Origin: Methylorubrum suomiense
GTDB lineage: Bacteria > Pseudomonadota > Alphaproteobacteria > Rhizobiales > Beijerinckiaceae
NCBI RefSeq assembly: GCF_022179765.1
Contig: NZ_BPRE01000004.1
Span: 62,001 to 126,000 of the forward strand
Length of the DNA: 64,000 nt
Reading direction: 5' to 3'
Under the pieces are notes generated by a model. It was not told the DNA's origin and ran no database searches. It was given only the letters and a program-made list of their open reading frames with translations. Of the stretch, positions 39,081 through 48,019 are shown piece after piece. The position numbers and the translations under genes were made by a program. Position 1 is the stretch's first letter. Each line of letters begins with the position of its first letter.

Positions 39081-39209
39081 CCCTGTTTCACGGGGCGCGA
39101 TGGGATCGAACGGCGTTGTACGGGATCGCACGGCAAGCGACTGAGCCGCCTCGGGAAACCGGCGGTTTCAGAGGGGGAGGGCGGGTCGTCGTGAGTACGT
39201 TGACATGGT

Positions 39210-39244
39210 AGGGGTCACAGGTTCGATCCCTGTCGCGCCCACCA
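39210..39244 (+). repeat. tRNA 3'-end fragment, probable attachment site (attL/attR)
   Basis: The segment includes ACAGG-TTCGATC-CCTGT, a canonical five-pair T-arm with TTCGATC loop, followed by CGCGCCC, A and CCA, i.e. the acceptor 3' strand and tRNA end. The sequence before it does not form D or anticodon arms, so only the 3' part of a tRNA gene is present. Together with the adjacent integrase this is the expected scar of integration into a tRNA gene whose 5' acceptor would read GGGCGCG. No second copy is seen in the window. Confidence 0.7.
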
Positions 39245-39738
39245 CTCACCCCAGTGATGTCAACGACCGAATGGTCGGCATTGGGGTAGGCTTGCAGAAA
39301 AGTTAGTGAGAGCATTGGTCCTACCGATGCGGCAGGCCAACATTTATCTGCGCGTGGCCCGATTGCAGTGGCGATTGATTGACTTCAATGCCGCTCGGTG
39401 ACGTTCATGACGCTCCGCGATAAGCGTCTAAAGTTCGAACCTCAAGAACTTCCGCTACAGCTATTGAGAGACGCAGGGCGAAAGCATTTCGCATGATGAT
39501 CGGATAAAAATCTTGTACAAAATGTAACACGGTATTAAATTATAATATATAGGTCGATATTGTATTAGGGCTTGCTTTCCTTTGGTCAGATTCGGCTGAT
39601 GTTTCTGCGCACTTGATGCGATGCAGCTAAAATCGCGTCAGCGTTCTATAGATCCCAATCGATTGATTCCGTGCGGCGCAAGGAAAAGCGCAGCTGCCCC
39701 TCGACGAAAATTGCAAAGTGCGAGTGGCGCAACACAAC
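39245..39738. other. Gene-free, AT-richer boundary region
   Basis: About 490 bp between the tRNA fragment and the esterase gene. The stretch 39490-39570 is strikingly AT-rich (AAATTATAATATATAGG) compared with the rest of the window. No gene, RNA or repeat is recognised. It marks the change from the GC-rich island to the lower-GC iron-uptake genes. Confidence 0.4.
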
Positions 39739-40689
39739 TCAGGCTCCCGATTGCAGGAAAAACGCAACAGCCTCATTCAAGGCTTCTGGCAGCGCAGCCA
39801 TATGTGTTCTTCTCGGGATGAGTCGAAAATCAGCCGAAAATCCATGATCCCGTTTCAGTCGGGAGGTCAGATCACGCGCCTGCTGAGGGATCTGTGCCGA
39901 GTCTAATCCAGTCCGAATGTTCTCTCGATCTATCTGCTGCGTGTAGAAAGGCGCAGGTTCCTCCTCATAAGCTCCCGCCAGGAGGAGAACCCGCTGTCTA
40001 CGATGAGGTCGGTCCTTCGGAACTGCGAAGCTTGCGAGAAGCACGCGATCTTCCCAGTAAATGGATGGGCTCGCAGCGATCCAGTGCGAGAAGGCCGATG
40101 GCGCCTGTGCGAGGGCGTAGAGGGTGAAGAGTCCGCCGAAGGAATGGCCGAACAGGGCCTGTCGCGCTTGATCGATCCGGCAGCGGTGTTCGATGGTCGG
40201 CTTCAACGTGCCGGTGATGAAACGTAGAAATTCGGCGGCACCCCCTGTCCGGACAGGAGGCGCACCGGGCTGATGCGATGGATAGGTGCGACCTGGGGGC
40301 GGCGTGTAGTCCCAACAGCGGCGGACCACATCGTACGCATCCGTCGTGGGGTAGCCGATTCCGACGACGACAAACCGAGACGTAATCCCCGTCGCCTCCG
40401 GATATGAGGCCTGCACCCGTTCGATATCGATGGCGGTTGCCGTGACCGCATTGCCATCGAGCAGGTACAGGACGGGCCAACCCGCTGCCGGCGCATCACC
40501 GGGCGGGACGTAGAGCGTGATCCGCCACGGCAGTCGCCCGTCCCGCCCGCCCAGATCGAAGCGGATTGCGCCAGGGATCTGAGCTGGCACATCCTGCTCA
40601 ATCGGGGCTGCGATGGATCGGCGGGCGTTCACCAGGCCAGCCGCGAAGATGAGGCCTATCGTGGCGCGCCGGGAGATGTGATCGCCCAT
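39739..40689 (-). CDS. Alpha/beta hydrolase, siderophore esterase-like (IroE/Fes type)
   Basis: A 316-residue protein; ATG 40689 is preferred because GGGGGAG lies 8 nt upstream. It has an N-terminal signal-like segment (RRATIGLIFAAGLVNARRSI) and an esterase fold: WPVLYLLDGNAV, FVVVGIGYPTTDAYDVVRRC, nucleophile elbow GHSFGG with its Ser, oxyanion region and a C-terminal His (RRTHMAALPEAL). Such hydrolases (IroE family) cut ferric-siderophore esters to free iron. It starts 44 nt after the TonB receptor gene on the same strand, consistent with periplasmic or cytosolic siderophore processing. Confidence 0.85.
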   Translation of the reverse strand: MGDHISRRATIGLIFAAGLVNARRSIAAPIEQDVPAQIPGAIRFDLGGRDGRLPWRITLYVPPGDAPAAGWPVLYLLDGNAVTATAIDIERVQASYPEATGITSRFVVVGIGYPTTDAYDVVRRCWDYTPPPGRTYPSHQPGAPPVRTGGAAEFLRFITGTLKPTIEHRCRIDQARQALFGHSFGGLFTLYALAQAPSAFSHWIAASPSIYWEDRVLLASFAVPKDRPHRRQRVLLLAGAYEEEPAPFYTQQIDRENIRTGLDSAQIPQQARDLTSRLKRDHGFSADFRLIPRRTHMAALPEALNEAVAFFLQSGA

Positions 40690-40733
40690 CTGCGTCACTC
40701 CCCCGATCCTGGTTTCCGCACAGTAGAATTGCC

Positions 40734-43316
40734 TCACCACCGGTAGATCAGACTACCAATGACCGTTGCGGGTGCCCCACGAAAACAAAACGCTGCTTGG
40801 CAACTCACAAATCTGCGGTCAAAAACGTTCGAAGCATTGATTTGTGCTTTGACTCCGCGAAAACGCGGATTGAGCGCGGATAGGTCATAGGAAATCATTG
40901 CGTCGAACAGCGACACTGTCTCGTTTCTCACCGTATTTTCATCGTCGGCAAAGCTCGCCCCAATATACCGGAAGCCGCCCCCAACCTGTAGTCCTGCCAG
41001 GGCAGACGAAAGAGGGAATTGATATGTGGCAAACGCCCTAAAGCTATTGCCAGGGACACCAGAGAGCGCATTGCCATCAATCGGAGCATTGGTGCTTGAT
41101 GACGTTTGTTGGAGGAAGCGAAAATCAAGATGCGTGTAAGCGAGTGTCAGGTTCGTGCCTGGCCCGAAATTGGCCGCAAGTTCTGCCTCGAACCCTCTCG
41201 ATTGTACCGCACCGGTTGCGATCTGAAATGCGATGTTCGTCGGGTCCGTGCGCACTAGGGAAGATTGTACGATATCGAAGCCCGCGAAGGCCGCCGTGAT
41301 GTTCGTTCCGGGTACGGCATATTTGACGCCCGCTTCGATTTGATCGCCCGTTGCGGGTTTAAATGACCGCAATTGCGCGTCGACGCCGGTTTGTGGCGTA
41401 AAGGTCGTCGCGTAACTGGCATAGGGAACGAACCCGGGTGCCAGAACATAGTTCAGGCCGACACGACCGGTGAAGGCATGGTCGTTTCGGGTGCGTGCGA
41501 CGTCGGGAACGCCTCCATTGATGGCCTGAGTGGTCTGCTGAACGAAATCCTGCCGGCCCGTCAGCGTGAGAATGAAACGATCCCATCGAGCCTGCTCTTG
41601 CAGATAAACACCGATCTGATCTTGATTTTGACGGTTTCCATTGGTGAGGGCAGGATTTGGAATAAACGTGCGATAGCGGAAATTAGCAAAGTCGCGAACG
41701 CCGGACAAATCCAGCGGCGGTACGTTATATCCGAGGCCAAACTGGCGTTGATAATCATAGTGTAGATAGTCAATTCCTCCGAGCAATGTGTGGTTGATCG
41801 GGCCGGTTTGCGCGCGATGTTCGATTTGGTTGTCTAAGGCAACGTATTTCAGTTTATCGACAGCCAGCGCGGCATATCGATTTGCTGAAAAGCTCGTGAT
41901 GCTTATAATGGATGTGTAGCCATACTCGCTGTCAATATCTTCATAACGGAAGTTTTGCCTAACGATCGTGTCAGGGGAAAAGCGATGCTCTAAAGAATAG
42001 CCGATGCGATACTGGCGCTGTAAATATTTATTAAATCCGGAGTCTCCTTCGTAGAGATGGGACGCCACGAATTTCGGAAAATTATAGAAGGAAGACGTGG
42101 CCGGCAGTCTTGAGTCTTGAAATTCCGTCAACAAAGTAAAGGTCGTATCAGCTGACGGCTTCCACGTCAGTGAAGGTGCGATGCTGACGCGATCATCGGT
42201 TCCGCCGGGGAAGAAATTACCCGATCGGCGAACGATACCCGTGACCCGGTATGCGAAAGCGTTGTCAGAGCCTTCCACCGGGCCGCCGAAATCGAAGCTA
42301 CCCTGATAGCGATCATAGTTTCCGGCTTGAAAAATCGCTTCACCAAAGCGCGTGAACAGCGGACGCTTCGAGGTTGCATCGACGATACCTCCGGGCGAGC
42401 CGAGGCCGTAGAGGCCAGCCGATGGACCTCTCAGTATGGCGACGGCATCAGCGCCGTAGGATTCGATATGCGGCACGGCGATACCGACGGCGACCCGACG
42501 TAGGCCATCGCGGTAGACGCTGTCGAAGGTTCCAAGAAATCCCCGGACATAGAAAGAGTCGAATCCCGGATTAAAACCGAACGTGTCTGTCGATGCCCCT
42601 GGAGCGTAGGTGATCGCCTCGTTCAGCGTTTGAACGGCGCGATCATTGAGTTGCTCACGCCCGATGACCGTCACGGATTGAGGTGTTTCAATCAGCGCGG
42701 TGTTGGTCTTCGTGGCGGCCGGGCTGACCTTAGTCGTATAGCCGACGATTCCGCTCGGTCCGCCACCGCCGCCGCTGGTCGCTGATCCGTCCTGGCCTGA
42801 GGCGGTCTCGGCCTTCGGTACGCCCTCGACCAAGAGTTCTTCGAGCGTGACAGCATTCGTGGGCTCGGCACCGAGCTGCACATATCGCGGATTGACGAGG
42901 GTGATCGTCGTTGGGCCGGCGGTTCGGTAGGTCAGACCCGTACCGTCGAGGAGCTTGGCCAGGGCCTCGAGCGGCAAAAATTCCCCGCTCACGCCGCTGG
43001 TCCAGAGGTTCTCCGTCAGCGTCGTCTGATAGGCGAGTTTGAGGCGCAACTGCTTTGCAAGGGCAGTCAGCGCCGGCTCGAGCGGACCGGACGGTATCGA
43101 AACGGGAAGGCGCAAGGTGCCGGCACCGGCTGCCGGAGGGATCGACGTCGCCGAAACCGGTACGATGTTGATCTTGCCGGTCATAGGAACGGTCAGGCGG
43201 TCCTCGACACGATCTTCGGCCGCCGCCGCGCAGCTCAACGCCGACAACGACGCGCTTGCCAGGGCTGCGAACCGCAGCCTCTTGCCCAAACCTGTCTGCT
43301 CCCGCACGCCCATCAT
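40734..43316 (-). CDS. TonB-dependent siderophore receptor with STN signalling domain (FecA/FpvA type)
   Basis: An outer-membrane receptor of about 860 residues (ATG 43316 chosen; GTG 43334 possible). Order: signal peptide (LRFAALASASLSALSCAAAA), STN domain at roughly 65-140 (LPVSIPSGPLEPALTALAKQ, LKLAYQTTL), linker with Gly runs, plug domain (TALIETPQSVTVIGREQLND, FYVRGFLGTFDSVYRDGLRR), then a 22-strand barrel ending in RGAPATVIGSLIYRW with the terminal aromatic. The STN domain signals to an anti-sigma factor, and fecR and fecI genes lie directly upstream. Closest in style to ferric-hydroxamate or pseudobactin-type receptors; the exact ligand is unknown. GC is lower than in neighbouring regions. 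Confidence 0.93.
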   Translation of the reverse strand: MMGVREQTGLGKRLRFAALASASLSALSCAAAAEDRVEDRLTVPMTGKINIVPVSATSIPPAAGAGTLRLPVSIPSGPLEPALTALAKQLRLKLAYQTTLTENLWTSGVSGEFLPLEALAKLLDGTGLTYRTAGPTTITLVNPRYVQLGAEPTNAVTLEELLVEGVPKAETASGQDGSATSGGGGGPSGIVGYTTKVSPAATKTNTALIETPQSVTVIGREQLNDRAVQTLNEAITYAPGASTDTFGFNPGFDSFYVRGFLGTFDSVYRDGLRRVAVGIAVPHIESYGADAVAILRGPSAGLYGLGSPGGIVDATSKRPLFTRFGEAIFQAGNYDRYQGSFDFGGPVEGSDNAFAYRVTGIVRRSGNFFPGGTDDRVSIAPSLTWKPSADTTFTLLTEFQDSRLPATSSFYNFPKFVASHLYEGDSGFNKYLQRQYRIGYSLEHRFSPDTIVRQNFRYEDIDSEYGYTSIISITSFSANRYAALAVDKLKYVALDNQIEHRAQTGPINHTLLGGIDYLHYDYQRQFGLGYNVPPLDLSGVRDFANFRYRTFIPNPALTNGNRQNQDQIGVYLQEQARWDRFILTLTGRQDFVQQTTQAINGGVPDVARTRNDHAFTGRVGLNYVLAPGFVPYASYATTFTPQTGVDAQLRSFKPATGDQIEAGVKYAVPGTNITAAFAGFDIVQSSLVRTDPTNIAFQIATGAVQSRGFEAELAANFGPGTNLTLAYTHLDFRFLQQTSSSTNAPIDGNALSGVPGNSFRAFATYQFPLSSALAGLQVGGGFRYIGASFADDENTVRNETVSLFDAMISYDLSALNPRFRGVKAQINASNVFDRRFVSCQAAFCFRGAPATVIGSLIYRW

Positions 43317-43443
43317 TCGCCCCGGCCTCGTCACGTAAAGGGGCGAAGGCGAATCGCGCTCACTCGTCCCTGCGATGGTAGACCGGCGACCGAGAAATCT
43401 CCTGACGTCCGAAATGCAGATTCTCTCGAGTCAAGGCGGTGTG

Positions 43444-44388
43444 TCAGGTTGCAGGCCGTACGAGCACCAGCAGGGGCGTCACGCGGGTGATCTGCACGCC
43501 CATCGTGGCCGCCAGCACGTCGAGCGCCTCGTCGGTATCGCGCGGGTCGAGCGTGCCGCTGAAGCGCTTGGCCGCGACGGATGGGCCGAGGATGACGATG
43601 CGCCCCCGTCGATAGCGCTCAAGCTCGGCGAGGACCTTGGAGAGGGGCTGTCCCGAGAAGAGCAGCGTACCGTCCCGCCAAGCCATGGTTTGCGCGACGT
43701 CGCTCCGCTCCGCCTCCGGTCGACCCGCAGCATCCTGGGTTGCGATCTCACCAGCCTGGAGGGTCGCTTGGCCGATATCCGTGGTTACTTCTACCTTCCC
43801 TTCGGCAACGCCGACCGGGCTCGCGGCTCCATCGACACGGACGAAGAAGCGGGTGCCGACCGCGCGGGCGCTGATGCCGCCGCCGCGCACGACGAACGGT
43901 CGTTGCGGATCCGGGACCACATCGAATGCGGCCTCGCCGCGTAAAAGCGTGACCCCGCGTTCGCCGCTGGTGAAGTTCAGTGCCAAGGCCGTATCGGTGT
44001 TGAGATCAACCCGGCTTCCATCCACCAAAATCTCGGTCCTGATCCCTCCCACCTCGGTCCAAGCATCGGCCCGGAGCCGATCGAAGAGACCGATGTGCCG
44101 GCCCGACAGGCCGACCAAGCCGAGAGCCACGGCAAAGGCGACGATCTTCGGCAGTGCGCTCCCGCGTCGACGGGGATCGGGAACCTGCCCCATGGTCCTG
44201 CGCCACCCATCCATCTCGGCATAGGCTTCGGCATGCGCAGGATCGGCAGAGAGCCACGCCTCGAAGGTCTTTCGGTCGGAAGCTGTCGTGTCGGGTGAGG
44301 AGAGGCGGACGACCCAGAAAGCGGCCTGCTCGTAGACCGGATCATCGTCGGGGTCGTTCGATGCGTCGGGAGGCGGGGATTCGGTCAT
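43444..44388 (-). CDS. fecR: FecR-family anti-sigma/signal transducer
   Basis: A 314-residue protein from ATG 44388 (MTESPPPDASNDPDDD). The N-terminal cytosolic part has the DUF4880-like motif QAAFWVVRLSSPDTTASDRK and FEAWLSADPAHAEAYAEMDG. One membrane helix lies at about 80-98 (LPKIVAFAVALGLVGLSG). The periplasmic FecR domain follows (DGSRVDLNTDTALALNF, GEAAFDVVPDPQRPFVVRGG, ARAVGTRFFVRVDG). It relays the receptor's STN signal to the sigma factor encoded upstream. Gap to the receptor gene about 130 bp, likely holding the FecI-dependent promoter. Confidence 0.92.
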   Translation of the reverse strand: MTESPPPDASNDPDDDPVYEQAAFWVVRLSSPDTTASDRKTFEAWLSADPAHAEAYAEMDGWRRTMGQVPDPRRRGSALPKIVAFAVALGLVGLSGRHIGLFDRLRADAWTEVGGIRTEILVDGSRVDLNTDTALALNFTSGERGVTLLRGEAAFDVVPDPQRPFVVRGGGISARAVGTRFFVRVDGAASPVGVAEGKVEVTTDIGQATLQAGEIATQDAAGRPEAERSDVAQTMAWRDGTLLFSGQPLSKVLAELERYRRGRIVILGPSVAAKRFSGTLDPRDTDEALDVLAATMGVQITRVTPLLVLVRPAT

Positions 44389-44481
44389 GACGCTCTGCGG
44401 ACAGCCGGACACGCTCCGAAAGGGCATCGCGCTCCGCCATCTCCTAAGACCGGCGATCTGGCAAATTCCTGATAGGGCGAT

Positions 44482-44991
44482 CTAAAAAAAATCGCGGCAG
44501 GTCCGTCGCGTATGCAGGAGCGCCTTCATCAGGTGCTTCTCGACCATGTTTTTGCTGATGCCGAGACGGCCCGCGATCTCGCCATTGCTCAACCCGTCGA
44601 AAGCGCTGAGGAGAAACGCTTCTCGGCAGCGGGGCGGCAGCGCATCGATGGCGGCGGCAACCAGGCGGAGTTGCTGGCGGGCGATCACCTGCTGCTGAAT
44701 GCGGACCCGCTCATCTGTGATGTCGTCGAGGGAAACCTCCGAGGCGGATCGAAATAGCTGTGCCTCGAAGCGGCGGCGCTTGCCGAGCGTATTGGCGACA
44801 TTGCGCGCGACGAAGAACAGAAAGACGCGTGGTTGCTCAATCTCGGTTTGGCTGAGCGCTCTCACCATGCGCAGGTAGGTTTCCTGGCGAGCATCGGCGG
44901 CGTCGTCCGGATTGCGAAGCAGTCGCTGCAAGAAGCGTTGAAGAGCGGCACCCTCGCGCCGATGCAACGCCTCGACCGAAACTGCCCCCAT
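44482..44991 (-). CDS. fecI: FecI-like ECF sigma factor
   Basis: A 169-residue ECF sigma factor. The sigma-2 region is at 15-85 (RFLQRLLRNPDDAADARQET, PRVFLFFVARNVANTLGKRR) and sigma-4 at about 110-162 (AAIDALPPRCREAFLLSAFD, SNGEIAGRLGISKNMVEKHL). The set sigma-FecR-STN receptor in this order is the classical surface-signalling cascade for iron chelates. It faces an AT-rich upstream region of 400 bp with a palindrome that may bind an iron regulator. Confidence 0.93.
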   Translation of the reverse strand: MGAVSVEALHRREGAALQRFLQRLLRNPDDAADARQETYLRMVRALSQTEIEQPRVFLFFVARNVANTLGKRRRFEAQLFRSASEVSLDDITDERVRIQQQVIARQQLRLVAAAIDALPPRCREAFLLSAFDGLSNGEIAGRLGISKNMVEKHLMKALLHTRRTCRDFF

Positions 44992-45390
44992 GACTCCCGC
45001 TCCAACCGACCTGGATCATCGCATCACCGATCGATCTCTTCGGAGTCGAGCAAACGCGCCTCCGTTTGATTATGCAAGCATCTCTAAATTTTTAAATTAG
45101 TTTAGATAAGATATATTTGTACAACTAAGTCCTTAATATTACAAATAAATCACGGTTCCATTCAATCTTCCCAAAATATGCAAGCTGCGTGATCCATCCA
45201 AAGCAACGACGATGTTGTAAACATGTGACACCCCGTCCGTCTCCGCGAGATCATCAGCGCGATCGCGTAGTAAATCCGTATGTCTATAATAAATTGCAAT
45301 TTATCTCGGCGATTATGTATATCTAATGCATATCATGATCGCAAAATTCAGTTATTGTATTAATTTGCACAGCGTTGTTCGTCGCGCGTA
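44992..45390. promoter_or_regulatory. AT-rich control region of fecI with 16-bp perfect palindrome
   Basis: A gene-free region of about 400 bp. ATAAATTGCAATTTAT at 45289-45304 is a perfect palindrome, reminiscent of Fur/Mur-type sites of alphaproteobacteria (which often contain TGCAA/TTGCA). Further AT-rich segments (45085-45150) could hold the sigma promoter. The palindrome is about 300 bp from the fecI start, so its target is uncertain. Confidence 0.4.
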
Positions 45391-46143
45391 TCAGGAAGCA
45401 CGCTTCGAAATGAGATGGGCGTCAGCCGTCTCGGAGAGCGAGCCTCGTTCGAAACGCAGGCCGAATACGCGGTCGAGGTCTGACGCGACGGCGACCGTGG
45501 TGGCGGCGTCGTCGAGGACGATGGCGCCGCGATCGAGCAGGAGAAGCCGGTCGCAGTCGAGCGCCGCCCGCTCGATATCGTGCAGGATGACGACGACGAT
45601 GTTGTGCCGGGCATAGGCGCGCATGCGGCGCATCAGGTCGAAACGGTGCCCGATATCGAGGCTGGCTCCGGGCTCGTCCGCGAGCAGGATCACGGGCTCG
45701 GCGATCAGCGTAGCGGCGAGAAGCGCCCGGGCCCGCTCGCCGCCGGAGACTTGCGACCAGCGGCGCTCCGCGAGGTCAGAGAGTTCGTGATCCCGCAGCA
45801 TCTCAGGAATGCAGAGAGCCGCCCCCGGCCTGCGGCTTGCCCCCAGTTCGACGATCTCGCGGATCGTGTAGTCCCAGGTCGGCTGGAAGCTCTGCGGCAG
45901 GTAGCCGATCCGGCGGCCGCGCTCTCGGATCGGAAGGTCGGTCAAGGGGACGCCGTCGAGCGTCACGACGCCCTGATCCGGACGCCGAAATCCGGCCAGG
46001 CAGCGCAGCAAGGTGGATTTGCCGGCGCCGTTCGGGCCGATCAGTCCGACGAGGGCACCGGGTTCGAGATCGACCGAGACGGCTTCGAGCAGCCGGCGCG
46101 AACCGGCGGTCACGACCAAGTTTTCGGCGCGCAGGCGGCTCAT
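45391..46143 (-). CDS. btuD: Cobalamin ABC importer ATP-binding protein
   Basis: A 250-residue ATPase: Walker A GPNGAGKST at 36-44, Q loop in IGYLPQSFQ, signature VSGGERARALLAA, Walker B ILLADEPGASLD and switch His in VVVILHDIE. It belongs to the FecE/BtuD/HmuV group. The start ATG overlaps the permease stop by 4 nt. Assignment to cobalamin rests on the riboswitch that heads this operon and on the BtuB/BtuF-like partners. It couples ATP hydrolysis to import across the inner membrane. Confidence 0.87.
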   Translation of the reverse strand: MSRLRAENLVVTAGSRRLLEAVSVDLEPGALVGLIGPNGAGKSTLLRCLAGFRRPDQGVVTLDGVPLTDLPIRERGRRIGYLPQSFQPTWDYTIREIVELGASRRPGAALCIPEMLRDHELSDLAERRWSQVSGGERARALLAATLIAEPVILLADEPGASLDIGHRFDLMRRMRAYARHNIVVVILHDIERAALDCDRLLLLDRGAIVLDDAATTVAVASDLDRVFGLRFERGSLSETADAHLISKRAS

Positions 46144-47132
46144 GTCCGGATCCGCCGACGGAGCAGCAGGAGAAAGAAGGGGCCGCCCGCCGCCGCCGTG
46201 ACAAGGCCGAGCGGGATTTCGGCCGGTGGGAGCGCGGCGCGGGCGAGGCCGTCGCAGACCATCACGAGGATGGCGCCGAGCGCGGCCGAGACCGGCAACA
46301 GGCCGCGATGCCGGGGTCCGATCCACCATCGTGCGATGTGCGGCGCCGTCAGCCCGACGAAGGCGACGAGGCCGCCATAAGCCACGGCCAGGGCGACGAT
46401 CGCCGACCCGATCAGGATCGCCCGCGCGACGAAGCGATCGGTGTCGAGCCCGAATGCCTCAGCCTGTCCATCGCCGAGGCCGAGGAGATCGAGGCCGTGC
46501 GCGAGGGTCATGCTCAGAGCGGCGGCGAGGCCGGACAGGCCGGCGAGCCATGCCAGCCCGGACCAGGTCGGGGTCTGGATACCGCCCAATGTCCAGCTGA
46601 GGACGACCTGCAGGCTCACGCTCTCGTCCGAGAGGGCCAGCATCAGAAACGAGCGGACGGCGCCGAGCATGGCCGCGACGGCCACGCCGGCCAGGAGCAG
46701 GCCCGCCGCATCGCGGGCCCCCGCGCAAATGGCGACGGCGAGGACGAGCAGCGTCGCGCCCCAAGCCCCGGCGAAGGACAATCCCCCCAGGATCAGGGAG
46801 GACGGCAGACCGAGGGGGACGAGCAGGGCCACCGTCGCGCCGATCGCCGCGCCGCCGGCGGAGCCCAGCAGGTAGGGTTCGGCGAGCGGGTTTCGGAACA
46901 CGCCCTGATAGATGGCGCCGCCGAGCCCCAGCAGGGCGCCGACGATCCCGGCGGCGAGCACCCGGGGCAGCCGCCATTCGAGCAGCAGGCGGGTGCTCAG
47001 ATCGGCTCCGCCCTCCCATGCCCGCGCCAGCCGGGCAGGGCCGGCCCAATCGTGGCCCGCACTGACGCCGAAGACGAGGGCGAGAAGCAGAAGCGGCAGG
47101 AGGCGCGTCGCGGCGCGCAGGGCGGGGTTCAC
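46140..47132 (-). CDS. btuC: Cobalamin ABC importer permease (FecCD family)
   Basis: A 330-residue permease with about ten membrane helices. It carries the family motifs RLPRVLAAGIVGALLGLGGA, YQGVFRNPLAEPYLLGSAGG and the C-terminal VAFVGLTAPHIARWWIGPRH. It starts at GTG, overlapping the binding-protein stop by 4 nt (GTGA). FecCD permeases carry siderophores, heme or B12; the riboswitch points to B12. Confidence 0.88.
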   Translation of the reverse strand: MNPALRAATRLLPLLLLALVFGVSAGHDWAGPARLARAWEGGADLSTRLLLEWRLPRVLAAGIVGALLGLGGAIYQGVFRNPLAEPYLLGSAGGAAIGATVALLVPLGLPSSLILGGLSFAGAWGATLLVLAVAICAGARDAAGLLLAGVAVAAMLGAVRSFLMLALSDESVSLQVVLSWTLGGIQTPTWSGLAWLAGLSGLAAALSMTLAHGLDLLGLGDGQAEAFGLDTDRFVARAILIGSAIVALAVAYGGLVAFVGLTAPHIARWWIGPRHRGLLPVSAALGAILVMVCDGLARAALPPAEIPLGLVTAAAGGPFFLLLLRRRIRT

Positions 47133-48019
47133 GGCCTATCCGATCGGTGTGGGTGCAGAAGATCGGCCAAGCGCTCGATGCCATCGACCGTACGTGGACC
47201 GGGGATCAGAAACTCACCCCGTGGGAGATGATGGGCGCGACCGTCGCGGACCGCGCGCATCTCCCGGAAGCCGGGCCGATTCGCGAGCGCATCGAGTTCG
47301 GTCGCGGTACCGGCGAGGAGGAGGATGTCGGGATCGGAGGCCAGCAGGGCCTCCGGCGAGACCTGGGCCAGGCCGCCGCGGCCGGTGAGTGCGAGGCAGC
47401 CGCCGGCCAAGCGCACGGCGTCCGCGGTGTAGCTGTTCGCCCGTGCCACGAGGACGAGTCCGTTGCCGAGCATTCCCGTCACGAGCACCGCACGCGGGCA
47501 CGGTCGGTGCGCGACTCTCTCGGTCACCCGAGCGAGACGCGCCGTCAGCGCTTCGGCGAGCCTTGCCCCACGTTCCGGCTCGCCCGAAGCCGCGCCGACC
47601 AAGCGAACATTGCCGATCACTTCGGCGAGGCTCTGACTGGTCAGAACGAGAATCGGCACCCCGAGCCGTTCCATCGGGGCGACGAGCTGATGCGCCGCCT
47701 GCCGGGCGGGCGTGACCAGCACGAGGTCGGGCTGCTGAGACATCACCGCATCTACGGAGAAACCGAGGCGTCCCCCCACGATCGGCTTACCGATCACCTC
47801 CGGCGGCTCACGCGTGTAGGCATCGATGCCGACGATGCGCTCGGAAAGCCCGAGCGCCGCGACGAGTTCGGTGTTCGAGGAGAAGATCGTCACAATGCGC
47901 CGGGGCGGCGCCGGTAGGACCACCGTCCGACCGAGGGCATCGGTCAGACGGATCGGGTCCGCGCAAGCGGGATGCGCCGCGACCAACAGGGTCGCGAGCC
48001 CGAGGATCGCGGCGCGCAT
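47129..48019 (-). CDS. btuF: Cobalamin-binding periplasmic protein
   Basis: A 296-residue binding protein with signal peptide (LGLATLLVAAHPACA), then IRLTDALGRTVVLPAPPRRI, the start of the helical-backbone class III binding fold; YTREPPEVIGKPIVGGRLGF is like BtuF, as is LASDPDILLLAGTATELDAL. ATG follows the btuB stop with no gap. It delivers the ligand from the receptor to BtuCD. Confidence 0.87.
   Translation of the reverse strand: MRAAILGLATLLVAAHPACADPIRLTDALGRTVVLPAPPRRIVTIFSSNTELVAALGLSERIVGIDAYTREPPEVIGKPIVGGRLGFSVDAVMSQQPDLVLVTPARQAAHQLVAPMERLGVPILVLTSQSLAEVIGNVRLVGAASGEPERGARLAEALTARLARVTERVAHRPCPRAVLVTGMLGNGLVLVARANSYTADAVRLAGGCLALTGRGGLAQVSPEALLASDPDILLLAGTATELDALANRPGFREMRAVRDGRAHHLPRGEFLIPGPRTVDGIERLADLLHPHRSDRP

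Noticed and set aside
39140..39244. A complete tRNA gene at the integrase border
   Set aside because: Only the T-arm and acceptor 3' strand fold; no D-arm, anticodon arm or 5' acceptor can be placed upstream.
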